Origin: Erwinia sp. S63
Lineage (GTDB): Bacteria; Pseudomonadota; Gammaproteobacteria; Enterobacterales; Enterobacteriaceae
DNA: 64,000 nucleotides
Direction of reading: 5' to 3'
Assembly: GCF_016625195.1 (NCBI RefSeq)
Contig: NZ_JACVUP010000009.1
Span: forward strand, 1 to 64,000
The notes under the pieces were generated by a model, which saw nothing but the letters and a program-made list of their open reading frames with translations, did no database searches and was not told where the DNA came from. This document shows positions 23,371 through 32,282 of the stretch, in pieces (within the stretch, counting starts at the first letter, position 1; each line of letters begins with the position of its first letter). Position numbers and translations under genes: made by a program.

Positions 23371-24669
23371 GTGACTTCAGATATGCATTTCTGGCTTACC
23401 ACGTTGGTGATAGCCATAACCATTTTGCTATGGGCAAGCGCGCGATTGCCGGAATACCTTACCGCGCTGCTGTTTTTTGCCGCCGCCACGCTGCTGAACA
23501 TCGCCCCGACCAGCACCATCTTCAGCGGATTTGCCTCTTCAGCCTTCTGGCTGGTATTGAGCGGTTTTGTGCTCGGCGCGGCGATTCGCAAAGTCGGGCT
23601 AGCACAACGCTGGGCCAACTATCTGGTGGTGCCACTCAGTCAGAGCTGGCCGCGCATGGTCGTTGGCACCCTGGTGCTGACCTATCTGCTGGCGCTGGTG
23701 ATGCCTTCCAATATGGGGCGCATCGCACTGTTAATGCCGGTGGTGCTGGCGCTGGGTGAACGCGCCGGTATCAAAGCCGGGAGCCGTGGCAGTATTGGTC
23801 TGGCGCTGGCGGTGGGTTTTGGCACATTCCAGCTCTCCGCCAGCATCTTACCGGCTAATGTGCCCAATCTGGTGCTGAGCGGCGCTGCTGAAAACGCCTA
23901 TCAAATCCATCTCCAGTGGCTGCCCTGGTGGCTGCTGCATATGCCGGTGGTGGGGATCGGCAAGGGAATGGTACTCGCAGCCGCTATTCTGTTTCTGTTC
24001 CGCGCGCAACCTCAGCCCGTGCGCCATCGCGATCAACTTGAGCCGCTCAGTCGCAGCGAGTGGCGGTTGATGGGGCTGTTAGCCATTACCTTGTTGCTTT
24101 GGATGACCGACAGCCTGCACGGCTTACCTGCTGCATGGGTCGGGCTGGCGGCGGCGTGTATTTGTCTGCTGCCGCGCATTGGCTTTCTCTCGGGCGATGA
24201 TTTCGCCAGCGGGGTTAATTTCCGCACCTGTATCTATATCGCAGGTATTCTCGGCGTGGCCACGGTGGTGGTGGATTCGGGGCTGGGTCGTCTCATCGCT
24301 GATTTGCTGCTGAGCGTGTTGCCACTGCAGGATCATGCTTCGTTCGGTAATTTCGCGGTGTTAAACGCGCTGGTTTCACTGCTTAACTTTGTGCTGACCG
24401 CCAACGGCGTGCCCGCGATGGTGACACCGATTGCGCAAGAGCTGGCAAATGCATCCGGTTATTCACTGATGAGCGTCGTTATGATGCAGGTGTTTGCCTA
24501 CGCGACACCGCTATTGCCTTATCAGGCCTCGCCGGTGGTGGTGGCGATGGGGCTGGGTAACGTGCCAGCCAAAGCAGGCCTGCAGCTGTGCGTGTTGGTG
24601 TTTATCTTCAGCGTGCTGTTGCTGTTACCACTGGATTATCTCTGGTTCAGGCTGCTAGGCTATGCCTGA
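23371..24669 (+). CDS. SLC13/DASS-type anion permease
   Basis: 432-aa polytopic protein (10-12 helices). Sequence features of the Na+/dicarboxylate-sulfate (SLC13, CitMHS/ArsB-like) superfamily: the SAFWLVLSGFVLGAAIRKVGL segment, VMPSNMGRIALLMPVVLALGE (helical-hairpin ion motif) and a repeat-like LTANGVPAMVTPIAQEL in the second half. GTG 23371 is called because GGGAG lies 8 nt upstream; ATG 23383 would also give a complete first helix. Likely transports a small organic or inorganic anion. Lies after the LysR gene on the same strand. Confidence 0.82.
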   Translation: MTSDMHFWLTTLVIAITILLWASARLPEYLTALLFFAAATLLNIAPTSTIFSGFASSAFWLVLSGFVLGAAIRKVGLAQRWANYLVVPLSQSWPRMVVGTLVLTYLLALVMPSNMGRIALLMPVVLALGERAGIKAGSRGSIGLALAVGFGTFQLSASILPANVPNLVLSGAAENAYQIHLQWLPWWLLHMPVVGIGKGMVLAAAILFLFRAQPQPVRHRDQLEPLSRSEWRLMGLLAITLLLWMTDSLHGLPAAWVGLAAACICLLPRIGFLSGDDFASGVNFRTCIYIAGILGVATVVVDSGLGRLIADLLLSVLPLQDHASFGNFAVLNALVSLLNFVLTANGVPAMVTPIAQELANASGYSLMSVVMMQVFAYATPLLPYQASPVVVAMGLGNVPAKAGLQLCVLVFIFSVLLLLPLDYLWFRLLGYA

Positions 24670-24697
24670 CTTTCCCTCACTGCCTTAGCACGCCGTT

Positions 24698-25555
24698 ATG
24701 TCAGCCAATAATGATTGGGTCGATTTTCGTCGCGATGACGAAACCGGTATCGAAAGCGTCAACGCGCATTTTCGCGGACACGCCTACGATCCGCACGATC
24801 ACGATGAATTATTGGTGGGCGTGACGCAGCAGGGCTTACAACGTTTCAACTGCCATCGTGCATTGCACACCAGCACGCCGGGCCGCTCCATTTTGATTGA
24901 GCCGGGCGCGGTGCATGACGGCCACGCGCCTAACGAAGAGGGTTTCACCTACACCATGCTTTATCTGCCGCAGCGCTGGGTGGCTGAGATGATGCAGAGA
25001 CGCGGTCTGGGCGATGTCTCCAACATCGAAGGTGCGTTTCGCCACACGTTAAATGATGATGCGCTGTTGGCCAGTGCCATCCAGCAGGCGTGGTTTTCAG
25101 TGCATCACAGTGAAGGGCGACTGGCACGCGATCAGAGCCTCGATCATCTGATGACGATGCTTTCCCGCCATCTTGAAACCAAACCCAATGCGCAATCAGG
25201 TTCAGCGATGCAGCACATGCAGCTTTTACGCGACTATCTGCACGATTTTATGGCGCAGGATGTGGGGCTGGATGAACTGTCCCGTCTGGCGGGCATCGAT
25301 CGTTTTAAGCTGACGCGCCAGTTTAAGCAGGCGTTCGGCCAATCGCCGCATGCTTACCTGGTTCGTTTAAGGTTGCGCAGTGCACGCGCGCTACTGGCGC
25401 AGGGTATCGAGCCAGTCCAGGTCGCGGCTCAGGTCGGTTTCGCCGATCAGAGTCATCTCGGCCGTTGGTTCCAGCGGGCCTACCGTATGACCCCGGCCTC
25501 TTATCAACGACAGTGCACAAACGTTCTATCCTCCTCCCTGGCTGCTCATAGATGA
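24698..25555 (+). CDS. AraC-family transcriptional regulator
   Basis: 285 aa. N-terminal cupin effector domain (FRGHAYDPHDHDELLVGVTQQG, IEPGAVHDGHAPNEEGFTY) and C-terminal double HTH_18 (VGLDELSRLAGIDRFKLTRQFKQAFGQSPHAYLVRLRLRSAR; AAQVGFADQSHLGRWFQRAYRMTPASYQ). This arrangement is that of AraC regulators controlling small exporters and stress proteins, sensing a small ligand. It begins 28 bp after the permease stop and is followed at once by the DUF2000 gene, its likely partner. Confidence 0.9.
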   Translation: MSANNDWVDFRRDDETGIESVNAHFRGHAYDPHDHDELLVGVTQQGLQRFNCHRALHTSTPGRSILIEPGAVHDGHAPNEEGFTYTMLYLPQRWVAEMMQRRGLGDVSNIEGAFRHTLNDDALLASAIQQAWFSVHHSEGRLARDQSLDHLMTMLSRHLETKPNAQSGSAMQHMQLLRDYLHDFMAQDVGLDELSRLAGIDRFKLTRQFKQAFGQSPHAYLVRLRLRSARALLAQGIEPVQVAAQVGFADQSHLGRWFQRAYRMTPASYQRQCTNVLSSSLAAHR

Positions 25556-25589
25556 TGAGGTTTTCGAACTCACCGGAGAGTAGTTGCAG

Positions 25590-25997
25590 ATGTTTGATAC
25601 CAAAATCGCCCTGATTGTTCGTGATGATTTAGCCACCTGGCAGCGCCTGAATGTGGTGGCCTTTCTCGCCACCGGCATTGCCTCTGCCGCACCTGATATG
25701 ATGGGCGAACCCTATGTGGATGCGAAAGGGCGACAATACGGCAATATGGCGGGCCAGCCGATGCTGGTGTTTGCGGGCGATGTGGCGGGATTACAGCGGG
25801 CGCATCGCCAGGGTGTGGAGCGGGAATTGACGGTGATCCCGTATGTGGAGGCAATGTTTTCCACCGGACATGATGCCGCTAACCGCGAAGTGTTTATGGC
25901 CGAAGATGCCGACAACCTGAATCTGGTCGGCATCGCGATTCGTGGGCCAAAGAAAGCGGTGGATAAGGCGATTAAAGGGTTGTCACTGCACGGATAA
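25590..25997 (+). CDS. DUF2000 family protein
   Basis: 135 aa. The sequence starts FDTKIALIVRDDLATWQRLNVVAFLATGIA and contains the family's GNMAGQPMLVFAG and PYVEAMFSTGHDAANRE segments, an alpha/beta fold related to peptidyl-tRNA-hydrolase-2-like proteins. The function is unknown; the gene is often next to an AraC regulator, as here. ATG 25590 is called; an in-frame TTG at 25584 is also possible. Followed by a strong bidirectional terminator. Confidence 0.8.
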   Translation: MFDTKIALIVRDDLATWQRLNVVAFLATGIASAAPDMMGEPYVDAKGRQYGNMAGQPMLVFAGDVAGLQRAHRQGVERELTVIPYVEAMFSTGHDAANREVFMAEDADNLNLVGIAIRGPKKAVDKAIKGLSLHG

Positions 25998-26027
25998 AAG
26001 CGATCGCCACCTGTGGCGACCGCTTTT
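25996..26027. terminator. Bidirectional intrinsic terminator
   Basis: AAAAGCG-A-TCGCCAC pairs with GTGGCGA-C-CGCTTTT around a CT loop, with one mismatch. The A-run on one side and the T-run on the other make it work in both directions. It separates the DUF2000 gene from the convergent amidase gene. Confidence 0.8.
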
Positions 26028-26033
26028 ATTTCT

Positions 26034-27368
26034 TTAGCGACTGCGCAGCTCGATGATTTCAGCCGCGCGCAACAACAAATCTTCCCGTCCACGCAGCGCC
26101 AGCAACTCGACGCCAATCGGCAACCCGTCTTGACTGAGGCCTGCGGGAATCGAAATGGCTGGCGCACCAGTCACCGCTGAAACCAGCGCATTGCTGCCTT
26201 CCTGCATCTCGCCGTGTTTGACTGGCGCACGGCGCACCACCGGGTATGCCAGCAGGTTAATGTTGTGCTGGTCGAACATCGCCACCAACTGCTGGTATAG
26301 ATCATGCTGGCGCTGCTGCACCCGTGCATAACCTTCGCTGGTCGTGCCAGGATGTTGCGCGCGGGTCTTAAACACGGTTTCGAGCTGAGGATGATACAGC
26401 CCGGACGCAGCGATATCCGGCAGGGTATGGAACTGCGCCTGCGGCTTATCGGCTAAATACTTCGCCAGCGCTTCAGCAAATTCATAGCCGATGATATTCG
26501 CCTCTGCCGCCAGCGCCTCCAGCTCTGGCCAACCCAGGATGGATGGTGCGAACCCGGCCACGGCAGCCTGCACCGCCTGGTTAATCTCATCTTCATCAGC
26601 GGCAAATCCCTCCTGCCAGATGCCAACCCGTAATGCTTCTCCCTCCGTAGCAAACGTCTTGCCGCTAAGCACTTCGCTGGCGATGCGCAGATCGGTCGCG
26701 CTGCGTGTCAGCGGGCCGGGGATATCCTGAGTGGGTGACAGCGGCACAATTCCGGATGTGCTAAGTGCACCTCGCGTCATGCGTAAGCCGAACAGGCCAT
26801 TAAACGCCGCGGGTATACGCACCGAACCTGCTGTGTCACTGCCAATGGCGAGCGGCACATAACCGGCGGCAACGGCAACGGCAGAGCCGCTGCTCGATCC
26901 GCCCGGTGAACGTCCTTCCCGCCAGGCATTGTGGGTGAAGCCCGTCAGCGACGAGGCGCCGGTAATGCCCGCCGCCAGTTCATGCATCGCGGTTTTACCG
27001 ATAAGAACCGCGCCCTGGTGGCGCAACGTGGTGATCAGCGGGGCATCGGTTTGGGCGATGACGTCACGCAACATCACCGAACCCGCGCTGGTGGGCCAGC
27101 CTCGTACTTCAATATTGTCTTTGATCAGCACCGGGATGCCGTCCAGCTGACCCAACGCCTCACCACGTTGACGGCGTGTATCACTCAGTTCTGCTGCCGC
27201 ACGCGCTTCATCCGCAAACAGCCAGGTGATGGCGTTGTAGCGCGGCTGATCTGCCTCGGCAATGCGCTGCAGCGCGAAGTCGACCAATTGGCGTGCCGTG
27301 ACATCGCCGCCTTGCAGCGCCAGGCGTAAGTCGCTCAGCGACGCGGTGAGATAATTAGCGTATTGCAT
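26034..27368 (-). CDS. Amidase signature (AS) family hydrolase
   Basis: 444 aa. Catalytic Lys in GIPVLIKDNIEV, the Gly/Ser-rich GRSPGGSSSGSAVAVAAG (cis-Ser) and the nucleophile in IGSDTAGSVRIPAAFNGLFG, i.e. the Ser-cisSer-Lys triad of the family. It hydrolyses an amide bond; the substrate is not predictable. ATG 27368 is used, with GAGGA at 9 nt; a longer frame runs into the preceding gene. It starts 4 bp after the metallo-hydrolase stop, so they form a two-gene operon. It is a different enzyme from the amidase at 55.9-57.3 kb. Confidence 0.88.
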   Translation of the reverse strand: MQYANYLTASLSDLRLALQGGDVTARQLVDFALQRIAEADQPRYNAITWLFADEARAAAELSDTRRQRGEALGQLDGIPVLIKDNIEVRGWPTSAGSVMLRDVIAQTDAPLITTLRHQGAVLIGKTAMHELAAGITGASSLTGFTHNAWREGRSPGGSSSGSAVAVAAGYVPLAIGSDTAGSVRIPAAFNGLFGLRMTRGALSTSGIVPLSPTQDIPGPLTRSATDLRIASEVLSGKTFATEGEALRVGIWQEGFAADEDEINQAVQAAVAGFAPSILGWPELEALAAEANIIGYEFAEALAKYLADKPQAQFHTLPDIAASGLYHPQLETVFKTRAQHPGTTSEGYARVQQRQHDLYQQLVAMFDQHNINLLAYPVVRRAPVKHGEMQEGSNALVSAVTGAPAISIPAGLSQDGLPIGVELLALRGREDLLLRAAEIIELRSR

Positions 27369-27372
27369 CCGG

Positions 27373-28194
27373 TCAATCCTCAAGTGGACTCCATTGCCCA
27401 TCAGGCGCAACACGGCCCAAAGAGCTGCTATGAAAATGGGAACTGAACCAGATTGCCTGATGTTGCTGGCACCAGTCTATAACGCGTTGACGTGATGCCG
27501 TGGCGAGCCGGAGATCTTCACAGAACAGCGAGTTCCAGTGCGGGTGCTGAAATTGCACCGGATGGTGCATCACATCGCCCGGGAAAATCGCATATTCACC
27601 CTGGCTTTCCAGCACAATCGAGGCGTGATCGATGCTGTGACCCGGCGTGGAAATATAGCGCAGCACGCCGGCGAACAGCGGGGAATCCTGTACATCGATG
27701 GTCTGCAACTGGCCGCGTTCGATCAGCGGCAGAATACTGTCGCGATACAGTTCCTGACTGGCGGGATCGTCCTGGCAGTGCTGCAATTCTACCGCCGAGC
27801 AGACATAACGCGCGTTGGGGAACAATGGCTGCCATTTACCGTCCACCCAGTGCGTATTCCAGCCAACATGATCGGTATGGATATGCGTCATCAATACCAA
27901 TGTCACTTCAGCAGGATCCACGCCCGCCTGTGCCAGATTGTCGGCGTAAGGCGTATTCAACTGGTGGAATAACGGTTTGTTATCGCGGTTGCGCCCATTG
28001 CCGGTTGCGGTATCAATCAGGATGGTGTGCTCGGCGGTGCGCACCAGCCAACTGTGAATCGAGACCTCCGCAGGTTGTTCGGCAAAGGCGTCACTCATTT
28101 CGGTGCGATGTGCTTTAAACAGCGCACCAAATGGAAAAGAGGCGCGCTGTTCAGTGATTTTTTCAACCCGGCACTCGCCTACCTGAATGTTCAT
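27373..28194 (-). CDS. Metallo-beta-lactamase-fold hydrolase
   Basis: 273 aa. HTDHVGWN in VLMTHIHTDHVGWNTHW is the HxHxDH metal motif; further ligands are the histidine in STPGHSIDHASIV, the Asp in FPGDVMHHP and His in SSHFHSSS. Best fits the MBL lactonase/arylsulfatase-like class and lacks a signal peptide. First gene of an operon with the amidase, suggesting sequential hydrolysis of a lactone- or ester-containing amide (inference). GGAG precedes ATG 28194. Divergent from the LysR gene at 28297 with a dyad in between. Confidence 0.88.
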   Translation of the reverse strand: MNIQVGECRVEKITEQRASFPFGALFKAHRTEMSDAFAEQPAEVSIHSWLVRTAEHTILIDTATGNGRNRDNKPLFHQLNTPYADNLAQAGVDPAEVTLVLMTHIHTDHVGWNTHWVDGKWQPLFPNARYVCSAVELQHCQDDPASQELYRDSILPLIERGQLQTIDVQDSPLFAGVLRYISTPGHSIDHASIVLESQGEYAIFPGDVMHHPVQFQHPHWNSLFCEDLRLATASRQRVIDWCQQHQAIWFSSHFHSSSLGRVAPDGQWSPLED

Positions 28195-28214
28195 GCTGTG
28201 CTCCACTTGATAGA

Positions 28215-28234
28215 GGACGCGTTCAACAGCGTCC
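28215..28234. promoter_or_regulatory. Dyad between the hydrolase operon and its LysR gene, candidate operator
   Basis: Perfect inverted repeat GGACGC (28215-28220) / GCGTCC (28229-28234) with 8 nt between, inside the ~100-bp divergent region. A second pair, TTCAAC (28222-28227) and GTTGAA (28245-28250), overlaps it. Position fits LysR binding. Confidence 0.4.
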
Positions 28235-28296
28235 GTGACAGTAAGTTGAAAGTCACTATACTGAGGCGCATAACATTATTTAAATCGATTAAAATC

Positions 28297-29220
28297 ATGA
28301 GCAGCATCAATGAAAATGATTTCTCACGTATCGATCTCAATCTGCTGATTGTGTTGATGGTGATGTACGAGGTGCGCAGCGTGACGCAGGCCGCCAATCG
28401 CCTTTACCTCGGCCAGCCAGCGGTGAGTGCCGCTCTGAAGAGGCTGCGTGAGATGTTCGATGATGCGCTGTTTATCCGCACGTCATACGGTATGACACCG
28501 ACGCCGCGTGCCGAGCAATTAGTGCAGCAGTTCGCACCACTGATGCAGGGGCTGCATCGGGTGATCTTCACACCCGATGCATTTGATCCCCAGCGTGATA
28601 ACCGCAGTTTTCGCATCGGCATGAGCGACTGGCTGGAGCAGTGGCTGATGGCTGATTTGTTATTCGAGTTGGCAAGCCACGCACCGGGTATCGATATTCA
28701 TGTGGTGGCTGCCGATCCCTGGCAGGCGATTCCGTTGATGGAGCAGCAGCAGGCGGATGTGGTAATCACCGTCGGAAATGAAGCCAGTCGTGACTTAACC
28801 CGCGAAAAAGTCGGCCCGGCGGGCTTTCGCACCTTGTGGAGCCAGCAGCAAATTGCGCTGAAAACACTGACGCTGGCGCAGTTTGTGCGTCATCAGCATG
28901 CGCTGGTGTCTTATCGCGGCGCCAGCGAAAGTGCTCTTGACCACTCCTTGCAGCGTCTGGGCCAATCCAGACGTGTTCGTTATGTCACGCCGCACTTTTC
29001 CAGCTTACCGCTGCTGCTGCAGCAGATGCCGCTGTTCGCCACGGTGCCGCAAGGGCTGGCTCCTGCATGGTGCCAACGCTATGGCTTGAATGCTGCGCCC
29101 GTGCCGGTTGAAATGCCGGATTATGAACTGTCTTTGTTGTGGCACAACGCGCAGCAAGACGATCCGGCAAACCGCTGGCTGCGCGAGACATTACGCAGTC
29201 TGCTGCAGCGGAAGATGTAG
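28297..29220 (+). CDS. LysR-family regulator of the adjacent hydrolase operon
   Basis: 307 aa. It begins MSSINENDFSRIDLNLLIVLMVMYEVRSVTQAANRLYLGQPAVSAALKRLREMFDDALFIRTSYGMTPTPRA, the NodD/LinR-like N-terminal domain with DLNLLIVL typical of that LysR branch. The effector domain includes FRIGMSDWLEQWLMADLLFELA. The frame is open further upstream but that part overlaps the divergent gene; ATG 28297 is the natural start. Inducer unknown. Confidence 0.9.
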   Translation: MSSINENDFSRIDLNLLIVLMVMYEVRSVTQAANRLYLGQPAVSAALKRLREMFDDALFIRTSYGMTPTPRAEQLVQQFAPLMQGLHRVIFTPDAFDPQRDNRSFRIGMSDWLEQWLMADLLFELASHAPGIDIHVVAADPWQAIPLMEQQQADVVITVGNEASRDLTREKVGPAGFRTLWSQQQIALKTLTLAQFVRHQHALVSYRGASESALDHSLQRLGQSRRVRYVTPHFSSLPLLLQQMPLFATVPQGLAPAWCQRYGLNAAPVPVEMPDYELSLLWHNAQQDDPANRWLRETLRSLLQRKM

Positions 29221-29226
29221 TTTGGG

Positions 29227-29275
29227 CTTCAGGCTTCAGGCTTCAGACTTCAGACTTCAGGCTCCGGGCTGCAGC
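29227..29275. repeat. Tandem 7-bp repeat (CTTCAGG type)
   Basis: Seven adjacent heptamers: CTTCAGG, CTTCAGG, CTTCAGA, CTTCAGA, CTTCAGG, then two decayed units (CTCCGGG, CTGCAGC). It starts a few bases after the LysR stop. Heptamer arrays can vary in copy number by slippage; no coding frame uses it. Confidence 0.7.
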
Positions 29276-29296
29276 GTCCGGCGCATCCCTTTGACT

Positions 29297-29977
29297 TCAC
29301 CACGGCACGATGCGGCCAAGGTAATCGAGATAATGCAGCCCGCTGCGACCTGCGTAGGTCTCCATGGTGTTAAGCAGATTAGGGATACTCTCGTCGATGG
29401 TCAGGCGCGCTTCCGGCCCGCCCATATCGGTCTGTACCCAGCCCGGCGCCATCAACAGCAGTGTGCGCGAATCCTGATGACGTGCGGCAAAGCTGCGCAT
29501 AAACATATTCAGCGCTGCTTTGCTGCCACGATACACCTCGTAGTTGCCGTTAGTATTGTTGGTGAGACTGCCCTGACCGGAAGACATCACTGCAATCGTG
29601 CCGCTGGCGCTGACCCGATCTTTAAAGGTCTCGATCACACGCAACGGGCTGAGCGCGTTGGTGACCATGACACGGGTGAACTCCTCAGTTGAAACGTCGG
29701 CAATGGTTTCCCGATCGTCATTTTTCACCCCGGCATTGACGAATAGCATGTCAAACTCCGTGCCCGCCAGGCGTTGATGCAGGGCGCTAACCTGCTCGGG
29801 GTCCGTAATATCCACCGTTTCTACCGTCAGCTGTTGCGGATAGCGCGCAGCCAGCTGCGACAGTTTATCGGTAGAATGGGCTCGCCCGGTCGCCACAACC
29901 TGATAGCCTCGCTGTAGCATGGTTTCTGCCAGTGCGAATCCCAACCCGCGTGACGCACCAATCAATAATGTTTTCAT
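29297..29977 (-). CDS. Short-chain dehydrogenase/reductase (SDR)
   Basis: 226 aa. Classical SDR motifs: cofactor loop GASRGLGFALAET, Asp in TVDITD, FVNAGVK (NAG), catalytic serine region VMSSGQGSL and YRGSKAALNMFM (YxxxK). It is shorter than many SDRs but has all catalytic residues. Basic residues after strand 2 (ATGRAHS) suggest NADPH use. Divergent from the LysR gene at 30110, probably its regulator. Substrate unknown. Confidence 0.9.
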   Translation of the reverse strand: MKTLLIGASRGLGFALAETMLQRGYQVVATGRAHSTDKLSQLAARYPQQLTVETVDITDPEQVSALHQRLAGTEFDMLFVNAGVKNDDRETIADVSTEEFTRVMVTNALSPLRVIETFKDRVSASGTIAVMSSGQGSLTNNTNGNYEVYRGSKAALNMFMRSFAARHQDSRTLLLMAPGWVQTDMGGPEARLTIDESIPNLLNTMETYAGRSGLHYLDYLGRIVPW

Positions 29978-30109
29978 CCTGTGTTCCTCAGTGGAGTCGA
30001 TGAGAAAAGTCTAGCGCGGAGCGAGGGGAGGCGGAACACGCAGCCTATGCAGTGGTAACATGCACCAAACGCCTTGTTATGTCGCCCGACATCCAGCAGG
30101 ATAATGACC

Positions 30110-31030
30110 ATGAACACCACCGATCTGAATTTACTCACGGCGCTCGATGCGCTGCTCACTACCGGTAGCGTGGTGGGTGCCGCTCGCAAACTCAACCTGA
30201 GCGAATCAGCGATGAGCCGTACGCTGGGCCGTCTGCGCAATGTGACTGGCGATGCGTTATTGGTGCGGGCTGGTCGGCAGATGGTGCTAACCCCCTATGC
30301 TGAAGCGATGCGCGAACGGACTCACCGCACGCTGCAAGAAGCGCACGCGGTGCTCAGCCCGGATGCTGAAATCCTCGATTTGGCCGAGCTGGATCGCTGT
30401 TTTACGCTGCGTACCAATGAAGGTTTTATCGAAGCGTTTGGCAGTGCGTTGATTGTAGCGGTGAGCGCACAGGCGCCCAATGTCGAGCTGATCTTCGTGG
30501 CGAAACCGGAAAAAAGTGACCGTGAACTGCGCGAGGGCAGCATTGATTTAGAGATTGGCGTGCTCGGCAATATGGGGCCAGAAATCCGCTTGCAGGCGCT
30601 GTTTCGCGATCGTTTTGTCGGCGTGGTGCGCGCGGGCCATCCTTTGACACAGCAGATGGACATCACCCAATTAGCCCGATTTGGCCATATTGTGGCGTCT
30701 CGTCGCGCAGAGCGGGGTGGACCGATCCACGACGCCATTGAGCAAGCCGGATTGCAGCGCAAGGTTGTCGCTGTGGTGCCGGCTTTCTCTGCTGCTGTGG
30801 CGCTGGTGGTGAATTCGGATTGGGTGGCGCTGGTGCCGCATTCGCTGGTTGCGCATCACCCATTGATCGCTCACAGCCAGGCGTTAGCGATGGTAGCACT
30901 ACCGTTTGCGACGCCGGAAATGACAGTGTCACAAATGTGGCATCCACGACTGGAGAATGATGCCGCGCATCGTTGGCTGCGCGGCGTGGTGAAACAGGTT
31001 TGCGCTATTGAGCGTAACTCACCGGCGTAA
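30110..31030 (+). CDS. LysR-family transcriptional regulator
   Basis: 306 aa. N-terminal DNA-binding domain (TTDLNLLTALDALLTTGSVVGAARKLNLSESAMSRTLGRLRNVTGDALLVRAGRQMVLTPYA) and effector domain with TLRTNEGFIEAFGSALIVAVS. Two ATGs are close (30104, 30110); the second has AGCAGG at correct spacing. Divergent from the SDR gene. Its 3' end overlaps the convergent acid phosphatase gene by 26 bp. Confidence 0.9.
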   Translation: MNTTDLNLLTALDALLTTGSVVGAARKLNLSESAMSRTLGRLRNVTGDALLVRAGRQMVLTPYAEAMRERTHRTLQEAHAVLSPDAEILDLAELDRCFTLRTNEGFIEAFGSALIVAVSAQAPNVELIFVAKPEKSDRELREGSIDLEIGVLGNMGPEIRLQALFRDRFVGVVRAGHPLTQQMDITQLARFGHIVASRRAERGGPIHDAIEQAGLQRKVVAVVPAFSAAVALVVNSDWVALVPHSLVAHHPLIAHSQALAMVALPFATPEMTVSQMWHPRLENDAAHRWLRGVVKQVCAIERNSPA

Positions 31031-32282
31031 TGGCGGTAGGATCAAGTTGCTGACCGAATTCCGCTAACGTGGATGCCATCGGACACAGCGTGCCCACCTC
31101 GGTGACCCGACAATCAGGCGCTCGCCACTCTTCACGCAGCAGCGGATGCGCTTGATTGACGGACTGTAGATGACGCAAATCGTCGAGGCTTTGTGCCTGG
31201 AAGTAAACGTGCAGCCATCGCTCGCCACTCTGCTTATCGCGCCAGCGTTCAAACACCAGGCTGCTGCCGGGCGGAATGTTCCCGCGCGTGTAGCCCGGTA
31301 AAGTCCAGGTGAAGCCCATCAGGGTGCGTACCATCGCGATGTTAGTGTCATGCGCGACAAACAGCAGCCAGCGGGCATCCGGCACGGTATCTGAAACAGG
31401 GCTGACACTCTGTTTAACACCCTGAATCATCTCATTTAACAGAATAGAGCCACGCTTTTTCGCGGTGTACAGCACGTCGTTGCTGAGATCGTAATTGGCG
31501 GTTAACAGTGGCAGCACGGCGGTGATTTGCGCGGAGTGTGTAATGTTGCCCCACGCCAGTTGATCCGCCGGCAGGTTTTCATTCCAGCCCAGGCGCAACG
31601 TCTCCACCATGCTGGCCAGAACGCTCAGTCCCTGAACATATGTTTGACCGCCTTTGCTCTGTTTTATCTGCCACGGCTTGTCGAAGAAGGTGCAATCGGT
31701 GCTAGGCTGACACACCGCATTTTTCAAAGCCTGAACCGCCGGTTGTAACGCCTGCTGGCGCGCGGCCAGATCGCCGGTGGCAGCGGTCACGGCGGCAAGT
31801 TGCTGTGTGGGATCGGTATTGGTGGCTGGGAACGCTTCGGTCTGGAACAGGGGGTCATCCTCACCCGCCACGCGATGAACCGTGACGCCACAGCCGGGAA
31901 ATGCGCCGTCCACCAGCGCCTGTGCGGTGGCGCGGGTGCGTTGCAATGGGCTGGCGCGAACATACACCTCCCGCGCCTGTGGACAGCCTGAGGTCAGCAA
32001 TCCGAGCTGGCGATAATGATCGCCTTCCCAGCGGCCCTTGTTCACTACTGCAGCGTAGCCGTGCCCGGTCAACTCGCCATCGTGCGTGGTCCAGGTTGTC
32101 CACGGGCGCTGGGTCGCCGCTTCAATCTCTTTACGGTTGCCGGGCGTGGGCGGGCGAATACCATGTCGGCTCAGTTCCACTACCTTTTCCAGCTGATACT
32201 GGGCTTCTGCGTGTGCGGCGCTTAACCACAACGTACCGGCAATCAACAGGCCTGCGACATACTGTTTTCGAAGCGTATGCAT
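31005..32282 (-). CDS. Periplasmic histidine acid phosphatase / phytase (AppA/Agp-like)
   Basis: 425 aa with signal peptide (MHTLRKQYVAGLLIAGTLWLSAAHA). Histidine-acid-phosphatase motifs: RHGIRPPTP near the N-terminus (nucleophile His) and LFVAHDTNIAMVR toward the C-terminus (proton donor Asp). The HDTN form is seen in AppA phytase/acid phosphatase, while Agp glucose-1-phosphatase has HDSN, so a phytase-like role is a little more likely. Six or more cysteines are consistent with AppA-type disulfides. ATG 32282 with AGAGG at 9 nt. Monocistronic; releases phosphate from organic phosphates in the periplasm. Confidence 0.85.
   Translation of the reverse strand: MHTLRKQYVAGLLIAGTLWLSAAHAEAQYQLEKVVELSRHGIRPPTPGNRKEIEAATQRPWTTWTTHDGELTGHGYAAVVNKGRWEGDHYRQLGLLTSGCPQAREVYVRASPLQRTRATAQALVDGAFPGCGVTVHRVAGEDDPLFQTEAFPATNTDPTQQLAAVTAATGDLAARQQALQPAVQALKNAVCQPSTDCTFFDKPWQIKQSKGGQTYVQGLSVLASMVETLRLGWNENLPADQLAWGNITHSAQITAVLPLLTANYDLSNDVLYTAKKRGSILLNEMIQGVKQSVSPVSDTVPDARWLLFVAHDTNIAMVRTLMGFTWTLPGYTRGNIPPGSSLVFERWRDKQSGERWLHVYFQAQSLDDLRHLQSVNQAHPLLREEWRAPDCRVTEVGTLCPMASTLAEFGQQLDPTAITPVSYAQ

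Noticed and set aside
27492-28118. 208-codon plus-strand frame over the metallo-hydrolase
   Set aside because: Antisense to a gene with intact catalytic motifs; Arg/Pro/Ser-rich composition typical of a shadow frame.
29227-29275. Possible CRISPR-like array
   Set aside because: Contiguous 7-bp units without spacers; simple tandem repeat.
29090-29692. 200-codon plus-strand frame across the LysR end and SDR gene
   Set aside because: It is the antisense and out-of-frame reading of two genes with clear family motifs and crosses the heptamer repeat.
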